Positions 1 through 8,250 of a stretch of 64,000 nucleotides of DNA are shown one piece after another (position 1 is the stretch's first letter; each line of letters starts with the position of its first letter). The DNA comes from Galbitalea sp036271795 (GTDB lineage: Bacteria; Actinomycetota; Actinomycetes; Actinomycetales; Microbacteriaceae), in the NCBI GenBank assembly GCA_036271795.1, contig DATAZY010000039.1, positions 50,336 to 114,335 of the forward strand. Direction: 5' to 3'. The translations under genes and the position numbers were made by a program. Below the pieces are notes generated by a model, which was not told the DNA's origin, did not search any database, and saw nothing but the letters and a program-made list of their open reading frames with translations.

Positions 1-149
1 CGGGCCATGCGACGACGACGGCCGCCGACTGCGAACGTGATGATCAGGATCACCACGATGAGCCAGAAGATGGGGCCGATGATGAAGAATGGCCAGAATG
101 CAAAGCCCCCGTGAAACGCGGAGGCGGCTGCGGCGAGCGATGTGAACAC
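1..149 (-). CDS. small membrane protein, 3' end cut by window edge
   Basis: A GTG start at 149 is preceded by a good ribosome binding site (AGAAGG on the minus strand, 158-163). The 49 visible codons give a short N-terminal stretch (VFTSLAAAASAFHGG), a long hydrophobic helix rich in Phe, Ile and Trp, then the basic run GGRRRRMAR, the usual layout of a single-pass membrane protein with a cytoplasmic Arg anchor. The rest lies outside the window, so no family can be named. It lies downstream of, and on the same strand as, the neighbouring two-component system, and its upstream region repeats the heptamer found in front of that system, so it may be a target of that regulator (inference). Confidence 0.6.
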   Translation of the reverse strand, partial: MFTSLAAAASAFHGGFAFWPFFIIGPIFWLIVVILIITFAVGGRRRRMA

Positions 150-246
150 GATGATTTCCTTCTGTTATGAGGCTCCGAATGAACCTCGTGAATACAGCTT
201 CGTCGTGAAGGACTGTTGCCAAATCTGCTCGGCGGATGCTCTTCGC

Positions 247-285
247 TACTCCCGGGAGAGCATTCCTGCCGCGGGTTGTACTCCC
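247..285. promoter_or_regulatory. two TACTCCC boxes upstream of the small membrane gene
   Basis: TACTCCC occurs at 247-253, where it continues as a near-palindrome (TACTCCCGGGAGAG), and again at 279-285. The copies are 32 bases apart, about three helical turns. The same heptamer forms a perfect palindrome before the two-component system (2282-2297). Role as the response regulator's binding site is inferred. Confidence 0.4.
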
Positions 286-326
286 GAACCAGAGCTAAAT
301 CCAGCTGGCACATGCTCCAGCCGGCC

Positions 327-989
327 CTAGATCCAGCCCGCTTTGACCAGTCCGGTCTCGTAGGCGATGACGACGAGCTGCACGCGATCCCGAGCCGCGA
401 GTTTGGACATGATCCGCGAGACATGCGTCTTTGCGGTCAGCGGGCTGAGGAACAGCTCCCGTCCGATCTCCTCATTGGTGAGTCCCCTGCCGACGAGGGC
501 AAGAACCTCGCGCTCGCGATCGGTGAGTGCACGCAACTGGGCCGTGTCCGGCACATCCTTCCAATCCACCGCGACCCGCTCGAGCAGGCGACGGGTCACG
601 CTGGGACTCAGCAGTGCGTCCCCTCCGGCAACCACGCGAACGGCACGGATCAATTCGACCGGTTCCGTGTCCTTGACCAAAAACCCGCTCGCGCCCGCCC
701 GGATCGCGTGGCCGACGTATTCGTCGAGCTCGAACGTCGTGACGATGACGATGTGGGTGCCCCCCAGCTTCGGGTCCGCGACGATCTGTTCGGTCGCCCA
801 CAGCCCGTCGCCATCGGGCATCCGGATATCCATGAGCACGACATCGGGGCGCTCGCGCTTGACCAGCTGAACGATCTCAATCCCGCTGCCGGCTTCCCCG
901 ACGATTTGGATGTCGGGCTCCGCTTCGAGAAGACTGCGGAACCCTGCACGGATCAGCCCCTGGTCATCCGCAATGGCGACGCGGATCAT
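327..989 (-). CDS. NarL/FixJ-family response regulator
   Basis: This is a 220-residue DNA-binding response regulator. The receiver domain occupies roughly residues 1-120, with the acidic pair D8/D9, phospho-acceptor D54 in VVLMDIRMP, the Thr switch near T84 and K106 in FLVKD. A LuxR-type helix-turn-helix follows at about 150-215 (LTDREREVLALVGRGLTNEEIG...AKTHVSRIMSKL). Its ATG overlaps the stop of the upstream histidine kinase gene (ATGA), so the two are translationally coupled and form a cognate pair. It should be phosphorylated by that kinase and act as a transcription factor; the likely target boxes are TACTCCC repeats at 247-285 and 2282-2297. The stimulus cannot be read from the sequence. 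Confidence 0.93.
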   Translation of the reverse strand: MIRVAIADDQGLIRAGFRSLLEAEPDIQIVGEAGSGIEIVQLVKRERPDVVLMDIRMPDGDGLWATEQIVADPKLGGTHIVIVTTFELDEYVGHAIRAGASGFLVKDTEPVELIRAVRVVAGGDALLSPSVTRRLLERVAVDWKDVPDTAQLRALTDREREVLALVGRGLTNEEIGRELFLSPLTAKTHVSRIMSKLAARDRVQLVVIAYETGLVKAGWI

Positions 990-2224
990 ACGACCCCGCC
1001 GCTCGTGCGCACCGGGACACGGGCGGATATCCGAAATCCGCCGCCGTCAACCGGTGCGGCTTCGAGCGTGCCACCGAGGAGCTCTGCGCGCTCGCGCATC
1101 CCGAGAAGCCCTCGACCTTCGGTCTCGCCACTCGGCGCGGGCGCGGTCCCGTTGTCGGTGATCGTGACCTCGTAGTAGCCACCCTTCTGGGAGAGATGGA
1201 CCTGGGCAATGGTCGCCTTTGCGTGACGCACGACGTTGGTGAGCGACTCCTGCACGATTCGGAACATGGCCAGTTGGGTGGCCCGCGGTACCGATCCGGG
1301 GTTACCGGTCACCGTTACCTCGATTCCCTGCGTGCTGACGGATGCGGCCAGCCAGTCCAGGCGGCTGAGGTCCGACTCAGGGACCAGCGGTGCGTCGTCC
1401 TCGCCCCCACCGTCCGCGCGCAGCACTCCCAACACCGATCGGACCTCGTCGAGCGCGGATTTACTGGTCTCCTTGATACTGGCGAGGGCATCCCGGGCCT
1501 TATCCGGCTGGGAATCCATCAGGTGAAGCCCGACGCCCGCCTGGACGTTGATCTGGCTGAGTGAGTGGGCGAGCACGTCGTGCAGCTCGCGCGCGATGCG
1601 AACGCGCTCCGCCTGAACCTCGCTTTGCCGTCGCTGGGTCCGGATGCGCGCGATCTGTGCGAACCGTTCTGATCTCGTGCGGGCGGACTCCCCCAGCCCG
1701 AAAACGATGAGGATGCCGAGTGTCGTCGCGGCCACGCGGAACGGGCTCCAGGTGGTACCAAGCACGATCGAGACGACAAGACTCAGAACCCATGCGGATC
1801 CCACGGAGATCCAGGCCCAGACCCGGGCTCCGTGAGTGATCGCACTGACGATCGCGAAAGCGAGGGCGATGTAGATGGGCGCGTTGTCCGGACCGACGAC
1901 AAACTGGTCGATGGCAGCCGCAGCGGCGACAATCGCGACCACCGGGCCGGGAAAACGCCGTCGGAGGAGGAGTGCGAGCGGTCCGAGAACGGTCAGGATG
2001 AGGGCGGTCCAGAACTCGCCGGTCGGAAGAACGAGCCGTTCTGGCCGATGCTCCGGGTTAAATGTCGCGAACACCGACGGCAGCTGAACGATGAGCGAGA
2101 ACACCACCGGAAACACCAGGCGACCGCGACGAGCGGCTCGAGCGTGCTCGGAGTCTATCCACGGGCCGTTCCAGCGCGGGTGCTCCCGGGGCGTCCGTAC
2201 GCGAAAGGACCCGGGCTGGTACAT
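986..2224 (-). CDS. sensor histidine kinase (HisKA_3/DesK-NarX type)
   Basis: 412 residues from ATG 2224. The N-terminal half holds several hydrophobic segments (about residues 35-55, 70-105, 110-175), followed by a short linker helix, the dimerisation and phospho-acceptor motif RIARELHDVLAHS with H215, and a HATPase_c domain with an intact G1 box (ITDNG) and a GRGLLGMRERAELLGG lid. It should sense a membrane or extracellular cue and phosphorylate the response regulator encoded immediately downstream (4-base overlap). I place the start at 2224 rather than further upstream because a TACGAT -10 box sits six bases before it and longer versions run into the tRNA gene. Confidence 0.9.
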   Translation of the reverse strand: MYQPGSFRVRTPREHPRWNGPWIDSEHARAARRGRLVFPVVFSLIVQLPSVFATFNPEHRPERLVLPTGEFWTALILTVLGPLALLLRRRFPGPVVAIVAAAAAIDQFVVGPDNAPIYIALAFAIVSAITHGARVWAWISVGSAWVLSLVVSIVLGTTWSPFRVAATTLGILIVFGLGESARTRSERFAQIARIRTQRRQSEVQAERVRIARELHDVLAHSLSQINVQAGVGLHLMDSQPDKARDALASIKETSKSALDEVRSVLGVLRADGGGEDDAPLVPESDLSRLDWLAASVSTQGIEVTVTGNPGSVPRATQLAMFRIVQESLTNVVRHAKATIAQVHLSQKGGYYEVTITDNGTAPAPSGETEGRGLLGMRERAELLGGTLEAAPVDGGGFRISARVPVRTSGGVV

Positions 2225-2230
2225 GGCTCG

Positions 2231-2236
2231 ATCGTA
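2231..2236 (-). promoter_or_regulatory. -10 box (TACGAT), probable leaderless start of kinase operon
   Basis: TACGAT on the minus strand ends six bases before the ATG at 2224, which would place transcription start at or next to the start codon. No convincing -35 is visible, and there is no Shine-Dalgarno sequence. Confidence 0.45.
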
Positions 2237-2281
2237 CGCGGGCGGGATAGGGACGGGCATCCACTGCCCGGAGGCGACGAC

Positions 2282-2297
2282 TACTCCCCCGGGAGTA
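2282..2297. promoter_or_regulatory. palindrome TACTCCC-CC-GGGAGTA, probable operator
   Basis: A perfect 7-bp inverted repeat with a 2-base spacer, centred about 65 bases upstream of the kinase start. The half-site recurs at 247-285 before the small membrane protein gene. Autoregulation by the encoded response regulator is the simplest reading. Confidence 0.5.
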
Positions 2298-2351
2298 CGG
2301 AACGCCAGAGGTTTCGGCGACGGGGGCGCCGAAACCACGCGAGCACAGATC

Positions 2352-2381
2352 GAGCCCCCAGCCGTGGAGGGCTGGGGGCTC
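2352..2381 (-). terminator. strong stem-loop after tRNA-Asn
   Basis: A 12-bp perfect stem (GAGCCCCCAGCC pairs with GGCTGGGGGCTC) with a six-base loop, three bases beyond the 3' end of the tRNA on the minus strand. There is no U-run, as is common for actinobacterial terminators. Confidence 0.7.
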
Positions 2382-2383
2382 TG

Positions 2384-2456
2384 CTCCCCGACTTGGACTC
2401 GAACCAAGAACCGCCGCATTAACAGTGCGATGCTCTGCCAATTGAGCTATCGAGGA
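2384..2456 (-). tRNA. tRNA-Asn (GTT)
   Basis: On the minus strand the sequence folds as a cloverleaf: acceptor TCCTCGA pairs with TCGGGGA (one G-U), D arm GCTC/GAGC, anticodon arm TCGCA-CTGTTAA-TGCGG with anticodon GTT, and the T arm around GGTTCGAGTCC. The discriminator base is G, as expected for tRNA-Asn. CCA is not encoded. It reads AAC and AAU codons. Confidence 0.95.
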
Positions 2457-2476
2457 TTGGCTGAAACAGCTTAGCT

Positions 2477-2504
2477 ACTTTACCAAAAGATGCCCTCCGG
2501 CCAA
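2477..2504 (-). promoter_or_regulatory. promoter of tRNA-Asn
   Basis: On the minus strand TTGGCC (2499-2504) and TAAAGT (2477-2482) are separated by 16 bases and lie about 20 bases before the mature tRNA 5' end, a standard vegetative-sigma layout. Confidence 0.5.
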
Positions 2505-2522
2505 ACCAGTCTGCTGCCTGCG

Positions 2523-3521
2523 TCAGCCGAGCAACAGGCAGGTGGGCGACGGGACGACGAGGGAACTGTGGAGAACCGGAAGGCCGTCCGGACCGAGCGT
2601 GAACGTCACGACAGAACTCGTGAGCTGGTTCGCCACGCGCAGGTACTCGCCGTCCATGACCAGATGCCGGGGCCATCCGCCACCCGACGACACCGCGCCG
2701 ACGGGCGAGAGAGTCCTGCCATCATCGCTGAGCGCGAGGACCGCGACGTTGTCGGAACCGCGGAGAGCGGAATACAGGAAGCGACCATCCGCGCTCAGCG
2801 CCAGGGCGGCGGCGTGATCGCCCTCGGCCGCTCCCGGTAGCGCCACCTGCCCTGAGATCGCATATCCCTGGTCTGCCCGCTCGAGCACGAACACTTCGTT
2901 GCTGAGCTCCGCCAGCAGGTACACGACCCCTGACGAATGGAGCAGGAGGTCGCGAGGTCCACTCCCGGTCGGAAACGTCAGCGAACCAGAGCGCGTCAGA
3001 AGATCGCCGTCGAGTGTGTGAATGTAGACGTCGTCGGTTCCGAGATCTGTCGAAAGCACCGTCGTCGCGGCGACCTGCAGCGCCGCGTGGGCGTGTGGGC
3101 CGTCCTGGTTGATCCGCGTGCCCTTGCCCGCGCCGCGAAGCGACTGGACGGTCTTGCCAATGACACCATCAGGGGCGAGAGGATGAACGTCAAGAATCCC
3201 ATCGCCGTAGCAGGCGACGGCAAGCGCCGCACGTTCGCCGAGCACGGTCAGGGCACACGGCAACTCCCCGGCGGTGTCCTGCGCGCCCAGAAAGTGCAGC
3301 TCGTCACCGGCGATCCGATAGGCCGTGACCTCTCTGGCACCCTCACCAGCCGCATACAGCGTGTCGCCGGAGCTGACCAGAAAGGACGGGGAATCTGCGG
3401 CCGCCGCGAGCCCGTGGTTCTCGAGGGTGCCGTCCGGTGCGACGCGCAGGACGACGATGCCTTCCGCGGACCCGTTCATGTCGTCGGTGTAGCCGCCGAT
3501 CCAGATCCGGCTACTTGACAC
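2523..3521 (-). CDS. lactonase-fold beta-propeller protein (6-phosphogluconolactonase/YbhE-like family)
   Basis: 332 residues starting with GTG and a GAGGAA ribosome binding site. The sequence shows the repeated blade pattern of the seven-bladed lactonase family: IGGYTDD... at the N-terminus, SPSFLVSSGDTLYAAGE, DGPHAHAALQV, GSGPRDLLLHSSGVVYLLAELSNEVFVLE, LSADGRFLYSALRGSDNVAVL and GGGWPRHLVMDGEYLRVANQ. Family members hydrolyse 6-phosphogluconolactone or other lactones in the cytosol; no signal peptide is present. The start overlaps the end of the preceding ATPase gene by 11 bases, so it is translationally coupled to a peptide/oligosaccharide importer. That context hints at a substrate-linked lactonase rather than plain pentose-phosphate housekeeping, but this is inference. 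Confidence 0.8.
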   Translation of the reverse strand: MSSSRIWIGGYTDDMNGSAEGIVVLRVAPDGTLENHGLAAAADSPSFLVSSGDTLYAAGEGAREVTAYRIAGDELHFLGAQDTAGELPCALTVLGERAALAVACYGDGILDVHPLAPDGVIGKTVQSLRGAGKGTRINQDGPHAHAALQVAATTVLSTDLGTDDVYIHTLDGDLLTRSGSLTFPTGSGPRDLLLHSSGVVYLLAELSNEVFVLERADQGYAISGQVALPGAAEGDHAAALALSADGRFLYSALRGSDNVAVLALSDDGRTLSPVGAVSSGGGWPRHLVMDGEYLRVANQLTSSVVTFTLGPDGLPVLHSSLVVPSPTCLLLG

Positions 3522-4344
3522 TGAGTTCCTCGGCGGCTTTCAGATCCTGGAGAGCGCGCGCCAGCCCGGTGACGTATTCGTGCTGCGGAGAATCGAGCAC
3601 CTCATCCACCCCGCCCATCCCCACGATGACTCCACGATGCATGACGGCGACGCGATCGCCGAAGCGGCGAACCTCGCTGACGGTGTGGCTCACGATGAGC
3701 GCGGAGAAGGAGCGATCTTTGTGCAGGTCCGCGATGATGTCGAGGATGGTTCCGCGCACCGTCACGTCGATGCCGGCCGTCGGGTCATCAGCGACAAGCA
3801 GCGACGGCTCCAGGATGAGCGCCTTCGCGATCGCTACGCGCTGTCGCTGCCCGCGGCTGAGTTCGTGGGGATACGAGTTCATGATCGTCAGCGGAAGACG
3901 GACCGCGTCGATGACGGTCGCCACCGCGATGCCCGCCTCGAGCTGGTCGAAGTGCTCATCACGAGAGTAGATCGGCTCGGCGACGTTCTCGCCAACCGTC
4001 AGCCGGCCGTCGAGGGCAGCGCCGGCATCCTGCGGCACGTAGCCAATACGTAGCGAGAGACGGTCACGCTTGCGCTGGGAAATTTCCCGAACGTTGGTCC
4101 CCAGCACGTTCAGAGTTCCACCGCTGATGACGGGGTTAGGTCCCCCGGTTCCGGCCATCCCAGCCACCGCGCGGGCAAGCGAGCTCTTCCCGGACCCGGA
4201 CTCGCCAATCACGGCAAGAATTTCGCCCTGTGGAATCTCGAACGTCACACCATTGACGGCCTGGTGCCGCGAGGTGGATCTGCTCGCCGAATAGCGGATG
4301 GAAAGGTCATCCGCACGAACTGCGAGCGGTCGGTCGTCTGACAC
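3511..4344 (-). CDS. third ABC ATPase of the peptide importer, with altered motifs
   Basis: 277 residues from a GTG start one base after the stop of the double-ATPase gene. It is a single OppD/DppD-type nucleotide-binding domain: Walker A GESGSGKSS (47-55), Q-loop Q105, Walker B LLVADD (182-187) and H-loop H220. Two catalytic motifs deviate: the signature reads LSRGQ (162-166) instead of LSGGQ, and the general-base Glu after Walker B is Asp (D187). An importer needs two ATPase domains, and the upstream gene already encodes two, so this one is supernumerary and may be regulatory, weakly active, or an alternative partner. The C-terminal tail is short and lacks the long OppD extension. Confidence 0.85.
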   Translation of the reverse strand: MSDDRPLAVRADDLSIRYSASRSTSRHQAVNGVTFEIPQGEILAVIGESGSGKSSLARAVAGMAGTGGPNPVISGGTLNVLGTNVREISQRKRDRLSLRIGYVPQDAGAALDGRLTVGENVAEPIYSRDEHFDQLEAGIAVATVIDAVRLPLTIMNSYPHELSRGQRQRVAIAKALILEPSLLVADDPTAGIDVTVRGTILDIIADLHKDRSFSALIVSHTVSEVRRFGDRVAVMHRGVIVGMGGVDEVLDSPQHEYVTGLARALQDLKAAEELSVK

Positions 4345-4345
4345 C

Positions 4346-6010
4346 CTAATCCTCGGTCTGGATCGCGCGAAGCTTCTCGCGCCGTATCGCCTGTTCAACG
4401 GGATCAGGCACCGGCAGTGAGGCAAGCAGTCGTTGGGTGTAGGGATGCTTTGGCGCGACAAGCACCTCTGCACCGGTACCCTCTTCGACGAGTTTGCCCT
4501 GGTAGAGCACGGCGATGCGGTCCGCCAGCAGGTCGACGACCGCGAGGTCGTGGCTGATGAACAGCGCCGCAAAACCGAATTCTCGCTGCAACTCCGAGAA
4601 TAGCTCAAGCACACGGGCCTGCACGGACACATCCAGCGCGCTCGTCGGCTCATCGGCGATCAGGAGCGTCGGCTCGAGCGCAAGCGATCGGGCAAGACTC
4701 GCCCGCTGTCGCTGGCCGCCACTGAGTTCGTGCGGATACCGGTCGCCAAACGACTTCGGCAACTGCACGGCCTCGAGTAGCTCGTTCACGCGCGGCCGCG
4801 CCGCCGCGGCATCTCCCGCCCGACCGTGCACGACGAGCGGCTCGGCGACACATTCCGCGATCGTCAGCAACGGATTGAAGCTCGACGCCGGATCCTGGAA
4901 CACGAACCCGATATCGCCGCGCAGGGGTCGGAAGCGACGCTCCGTCACGCCGTTCATCTCCTGGCCGAGCACCGTGAGCGACCCACCGGTCACCCGGGTG
5001 AGGCCGCCGATTGCGCGCCCGATGGTCGTCTTGCCGGAACCGCTCTCGCCGACCAGCCCGAGAACTTCGCCGGCGTGAATCACGAAACTGACATCGTCGA
5101 CCGCGCGGAATCCCTTGCGTCCGAGGCGCCCCGCGTACTCGATCACCAGATGTTCGGCGGCGACTACCGGCGCCTTTTCGACCGATCCGCGCGCCGCCGC
5201 GCGAGCCTGCGTGAGGGCAACTGCGGTCCCCAGTTTGGGCACTGCCGCGAGCAGTCGTTTGGTGTAGTCCTCTTTTGGATGCGCGAACAGGTCGTGTACC
5301 TCGGCCTGCTCGACGACCTCGCCGTTGTACATGACCGCCACGCGGTCGGCCAGGTCGGCGACTACTCCCATGTTGTGGGTGATCAGGATGATCGCAGCGC
5401 CAAACTCATCGCGGCAGCGACGCAGCAGGTCAAGGATCTCGGCCTGCACCGTGACATCGAGCGCCGTCGTCGGCTCATCCGCGACGATAACGTCAGGCTC
5501 CAGCACAAGCGCCATGGCAATCACCGCGCGCTGCTTCTGACCGCCGGAGAACTGGTGCGGGTAGTAGTTCACCCGGGTTTCGGGATCGGGGATACCGACC
5601 TTGCCGAGGATTTCGATGGCCTTGGCCTTCGCCTGTTTGCGCGTGTATTTGCCGTGCGCGCGCAGTCCCTCCGCGATCTGCCATCCCACCGTGTACACGG
5701 GGTTCAGTGCGGTGGATGGCTCCTGGAAAACCATGGCCACATCGACACCGCGCACCGCACGCAGCTGAGACTTGCTGAGTTGCACGACATCACTCTGATC
5801 GACCAGAACCACGCCGCTCTCGGTAGCCGTCTCGGGCAGCAGGCCGAGGATCGCCTTTGCTGTCACCGATTTTCCACTGCCGGATTCGCCGACGATAGCC
5901 AGCACTTCGCCGGCGTTCACACTGAGGCTGAGATTGCGCACCGCGACGACCGGCTCTGCGTCGGTCGCGAAGGAGATGTCGAGGTGCCTGATGTCGACAA
6001 CAGGATCCAT
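4346..6010 (-). CDS. fused double ATPase of dipeptide/oligopeptide ABC importer (DppD-DppF type)
   Basis: 554 residues. Domain 1 has Walker A GESGSGKSV (41-49), signature FSGGQ (154-158) and Walker B VIVADE (174-179). Domain 2 has Walker A GESGSGKTT (321-329), LSGGQ (429-433) and Walker B LLIADE (449-454). Each is followed by the OppC/D-type tail (HPKEDYTKRLLAAVP; HPYTQRLLASLPVPDP). Both halves look fully catalytic, so this protein alone could power transport through the two permeases encoded upstream. The ATG at 6010 lies two bases after the permease stop; longer in-frame starts would read into the permease gene and give Arg-rich out-of-family sequence. Confidence 0.93.
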   Translation of the reverse strand: MDPVVDIRHLDISFATDAEPVVAVRNLSLSVNAGEVLAIVGESGSGKSVTAKAILGLLPETATESGVVLVDQSDVVQLSKSQLRAVRGVDVAMVFQEPSTALNPVYTVGWQIAEGLRAHGKYTRKQAKAKAIEILGKVGIPDPETRVNYYPHQFSGGQKQRAVIAMALVLEPDVIVADEPTTALDVTVQAEILDLLRRCRDEFGAAIILITHNMGVVADLADRVAVMYNGEVVEQAEVHDLFAHPKEDYTKRLLAAVPKLGTAVALTQARAAARGSVEKAPVVAAEHLVIEYAGRLGRKGFRAVDDVSFVIHAGEVLGLVGESGSGKTTIGRAIGGLTRVTGGSLTVLGQEMNGVTERRFRPLRGDIGFVFQDPASSFNPLLTIAECVAEPLVVHGRAGDAAAARPRVNELLEAVQLPKSFGDRYPHELSGGQRQRASLARSLALEPTLLIADEPTSALDVSVQARVLELFSELQREFGFAALFISHDLAVVDLLADRIAVLYQGKLVEEGTGAEVLVAPKHPYTQRLLASLPVPDPVEQAIRREKLRAIQTED

Positions 6011-6012
6011 GT

Positions 6013-7038
6013 TCAGGCCTCCAGCTCGTCGATGGCAGCGACATCGTCGTCGACGGCGCCGCCACCCTGCACGGATACCGTCCCGATCGTCGTCGCACCC
6101 GCTGCGCGACGACGCGTGCGCAGACGTGGATCCGCGAGGTCGTTCAGGCTTTCGCCCACGAGTGTGATGCCGACGATGACCAGGACGATGGCGGACCCGG
6201 GGAAGATTGAGGTCCACCAGATTCCGCTGGTTACATCTGAAATCGACTTATTGAGGTCGTAGCCCCACTCCGCCGCGGAGGTTGGTTCGATTCCGAAACC
6301 GAGGAAGCCGAGGGCTGCCAGCGTGAAGATCGCGTCGGATGCGTTGAGCGTGAAAATCAGCGGCAGTGATCGCGTTGCATTTCGCAGCACGTGTCGGAAC
6401 ATGATCCGGATGGTGCTCGTTCCAATCACCTTGGCGGACTCGACGAAGGCCTCCGACTTGATTCGCACTGCCTCCGCCCGAATCACCCGGAAGTACTGCG
6501 GGATGTAGACGGCGGTGATGGACAGACCGGACGCGAGAACACCACCGATGAGGTTGGATGAGCCGCCGCTGATCACGATCGCGGCGACGATCGCAAGAAG
6601 CAGGGTCGGAAACGCGTAGATCGCATCGGCAATGACGACGAGGACGCGGTCGAGCCAGCCGCCGAGATAGCCGGAAATCACTCCGATGAGGATGCCGATG
6701 AAGAACGAGAGCACGACCGCGACGACGATCGCAAGCAGGGCCGTCTGTGCGCCCCAGATCACGCGAGACAGCACGTCGTAGCCGCCGACCGTCGTGCCGA
6801 GCAGATGCGTGGCGCTTGGCGGATCCTGTGCACCGAAGTCCCCGTGCGGACCCTCCAGCTGCGAATAGCTGTACGGGGCGATCAACGGAGCGAAGATCGC
6901 GGTAAGTATGAAGATTCCGGTGATGACGAGACCCGTCACGAGCATCCCGCGTTGCAGACCAACGCTCTGGCGCAGGCTGCGGATGACCGGCAGATTGCGT
7001 ACAAACCTGCGCCGCTTCGACGATGCGATGGCCGTCAT
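6013..7038 (-). CDS. ABC importer inner-membrane permease (DppC/OppC family)
   Basis: 341 residues. An OppC_N-type first helix (about 30-55) is followed by five further transmembrane segments and the coupling helix EAVRIKSEAFVESAKVIG, the EAA-loop motif that docks onto the ATPases. It forms the translocation channel with the DppB-type partner for a peptide-like solute. Its ATG overlaps the upstream stop (TGATG), so the two permeases are translated together. The last 25 residues are an acidic, Ala-rich tail not typical of the family. The substrate cannot be deduced from the sequence. Confidence 0.92.
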   Translation of the reverse strand: MTAIASSKRRRFVRNLPVIRSLRQSVGLQRGMLVTGLVITGIFILTAIFAPLIAPYSYSQLEGPHGDFGAQDPPSATHLLGTTVGGYDVLSRVIWGAQTALLAIVVAVVLSFFIGILIGVISGYLGGWLDRVLVVIADAIYAFPTLLLAIVAAIVISGGSSNLIGGVLASGLSITAVYIPQYFRVIRAEAVRIKSEAFVESAKVIGTSTIRIMFRHVLRNATRSLPLIFTLNASDAIFTLAALGFLGFGIEPTSAAEWGYDLNKSISDVTSGIWWTSIFPGSAIVLVIVGITLVGESLNDLADPRLRTRRRAAGATTIGTVSVQGGGAVDDDVAAIDELEA

Positions 7039-8144
7039 CAGTACCTCACCCTTGGGTCGATGAGTGCGGCAATGATGTCGACGATGAAATTGGTCACGGC
7101 GACGATCACGGCAAGCAGTGCGACGATGCCCTGCACGGCGACGAAATCCCGCGAGCCGAGATATTGAGTGAGCTCGTAGCCGAGGCCACGCCACTCGAAG
7201 GTCGTTTCCGTGAGCACCGCGCCACCAAGCAGGAGGGCCACCTGTAGTCCGATGACCGTGATGACCGGGATGAGCGCCGGCTTGAACGAGTGGCGAGTGA
7301 CGAGACGGAATTCTCCGACTCCGCGTGATCGTGCGGCATCCACGTAGTCGGTGCCAAGAGTGCCGATTACGTTGGTCCGCACCAGTCGTAAGAAGATGCC
7401 GGCGGTCAGAAATCCGAGCGCGAGCGCGGGGAGTACTGCATGTTGGAGGACGTCGCCGACCGCATCGGGGTCACCGGAATTGATCGCGTCGATGAGATAG
7501 ATACCCGTCGGATGCGGCAGCGACTCCAGTTCGAGCTGTGTTCGGGTTGATGCTCGCCCCGCGACCGGCAGGATGTCGAGCCACACCGAAAACACCAGCT
7601 TGAGCAAAAGTCCGACGAAGAAAACCGGGGTCGCGTACCAGAGGATTGCGAAGACCCGGAGAATGGCATCCGGCCAGCGATCGCGGAAATATGCCGCGAC
7701 CATGCCGAGTGGGATCCCGACAATGACCGCGACGATGAGGGCGTAGAACGCCAGCTCGAGAGTCGCACCGCCGTACTCGAGAAGGATCGAGGAGATCGGC
7801 CTGCCATCCGTGATGCTCGTGCCGAAGTTGCCGTGCGCGATATTGCCGAGGTACTCGAAGTACTGCACCAGGATCGGGCGGTCATAGCCGGCCTGGTGAA
7901 TGCGTGCGGCAAGCGCCGCGGGTGGCAGCTTGCCGCCGAGAGAAGCCGTGATCGGATCGCCGGTGATCCGCATCAGGAAGAAGACCATTGTGACGAGGAT
8001 GAAAATCGTCGGGAAAATCAGCAGGAAGCGAACGAGGATGTAGCGCTGCAGACCGCCACCCTGTCGCTTTCGACGGGGAACGGTAGTGCCCGTGGGTGGC
8101 GGGACTTCTGTTGTCCCGGCCTCCGAGGTCGCGCTCGCGGTCAT
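7038..8144 (-). CDS. ABC importer inner-membrane permease (DppB/OppB family)
   Basis: 368 residues. After a proline- and basic-rich cytoplasmic N-terminus of about 35 residues comes the OppB-type first helix (FLLIFPTIFILVTMVFFLMR), the conserved periplasmic-side sequence DRPILVQYFEYLGNIAHGNFGTS, five more helices, and the EAA loop TDYVDAARSRGVGEFRLVTRHSFK. It pairs with the DppC-type subunit. It is separated from the binding-protein gene upstream by a stable stem-loop (8170-8205), which may set a lower expression level for the membrane components. Confidence 0.92.
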   Translation of the reverse strand: MTASATSEAGTTEVPPPTGTTVPRRKRQGGGLQRYILVRFLLIFPTIFILVTMVFFLMRITGDPITASLGGKLPPAALAARIHQAGYDRPILVQYFEYLGNIAHGNFGTSITDGRPISSILLEYGGATLELAFYALIVAVIVGIPLGMVAAYFRDRWPDAILRVFAILWYATPVFFVGLLLKLVFSVWLDILPVAGRASTRTQLELESLPHPTGIYLIDAINSGDPDAVGDVLQHAVLPALALGFLTAGIFLRLVRTNVIGTLGTDYVDAARSRGVGEFRLVTRHSFKPALIPVITVIGLQVALLLGGAVLTETTFEWRGLGYELTQYLGSRDFVAVQGIVALLAVIVAVTNFIVDIIAALIDPRVRY

Positions 8145-8169
8145 GAGTGCCTTGCTAGGAAAGTGAGCC

Positions 8170-8205
8170 AGTTGGGGCGACGCACTCTCGCGCGCCGCCC
8201 CAACT
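8170..8205 (-). terminator. intercistronic stem-loop between binding protein and permease genes
   Basis: A 10-bp perfect stem (AGTTGGGGCG / CGCCCCAACT) with a 16-base loop in the 106-base gap. No U-run follows. In importer operons such hairpins often stabilise the abundant binding-protein mRNA or partly terminate; which applies here is unknown. Confidence 0.55.
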
Positions 8206-8250
8206 TCAGTTGTACAACTCTAACTGGATGCCTTGACTAAGAAACCAGCC

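Noticed and set aside
142..330. 62-codon plus-strand frame at the left edge
   Set aside because: Overlaps the promoter region and start of the minus-strand small membrane gene and has no start signal or typical coding composition.
4826..6262. 478-codon open frame opposite the double ATPase
   Set aside because: Antisense shadow; the opposite strand encodes two intact nucleotide-binding domains in this interval.
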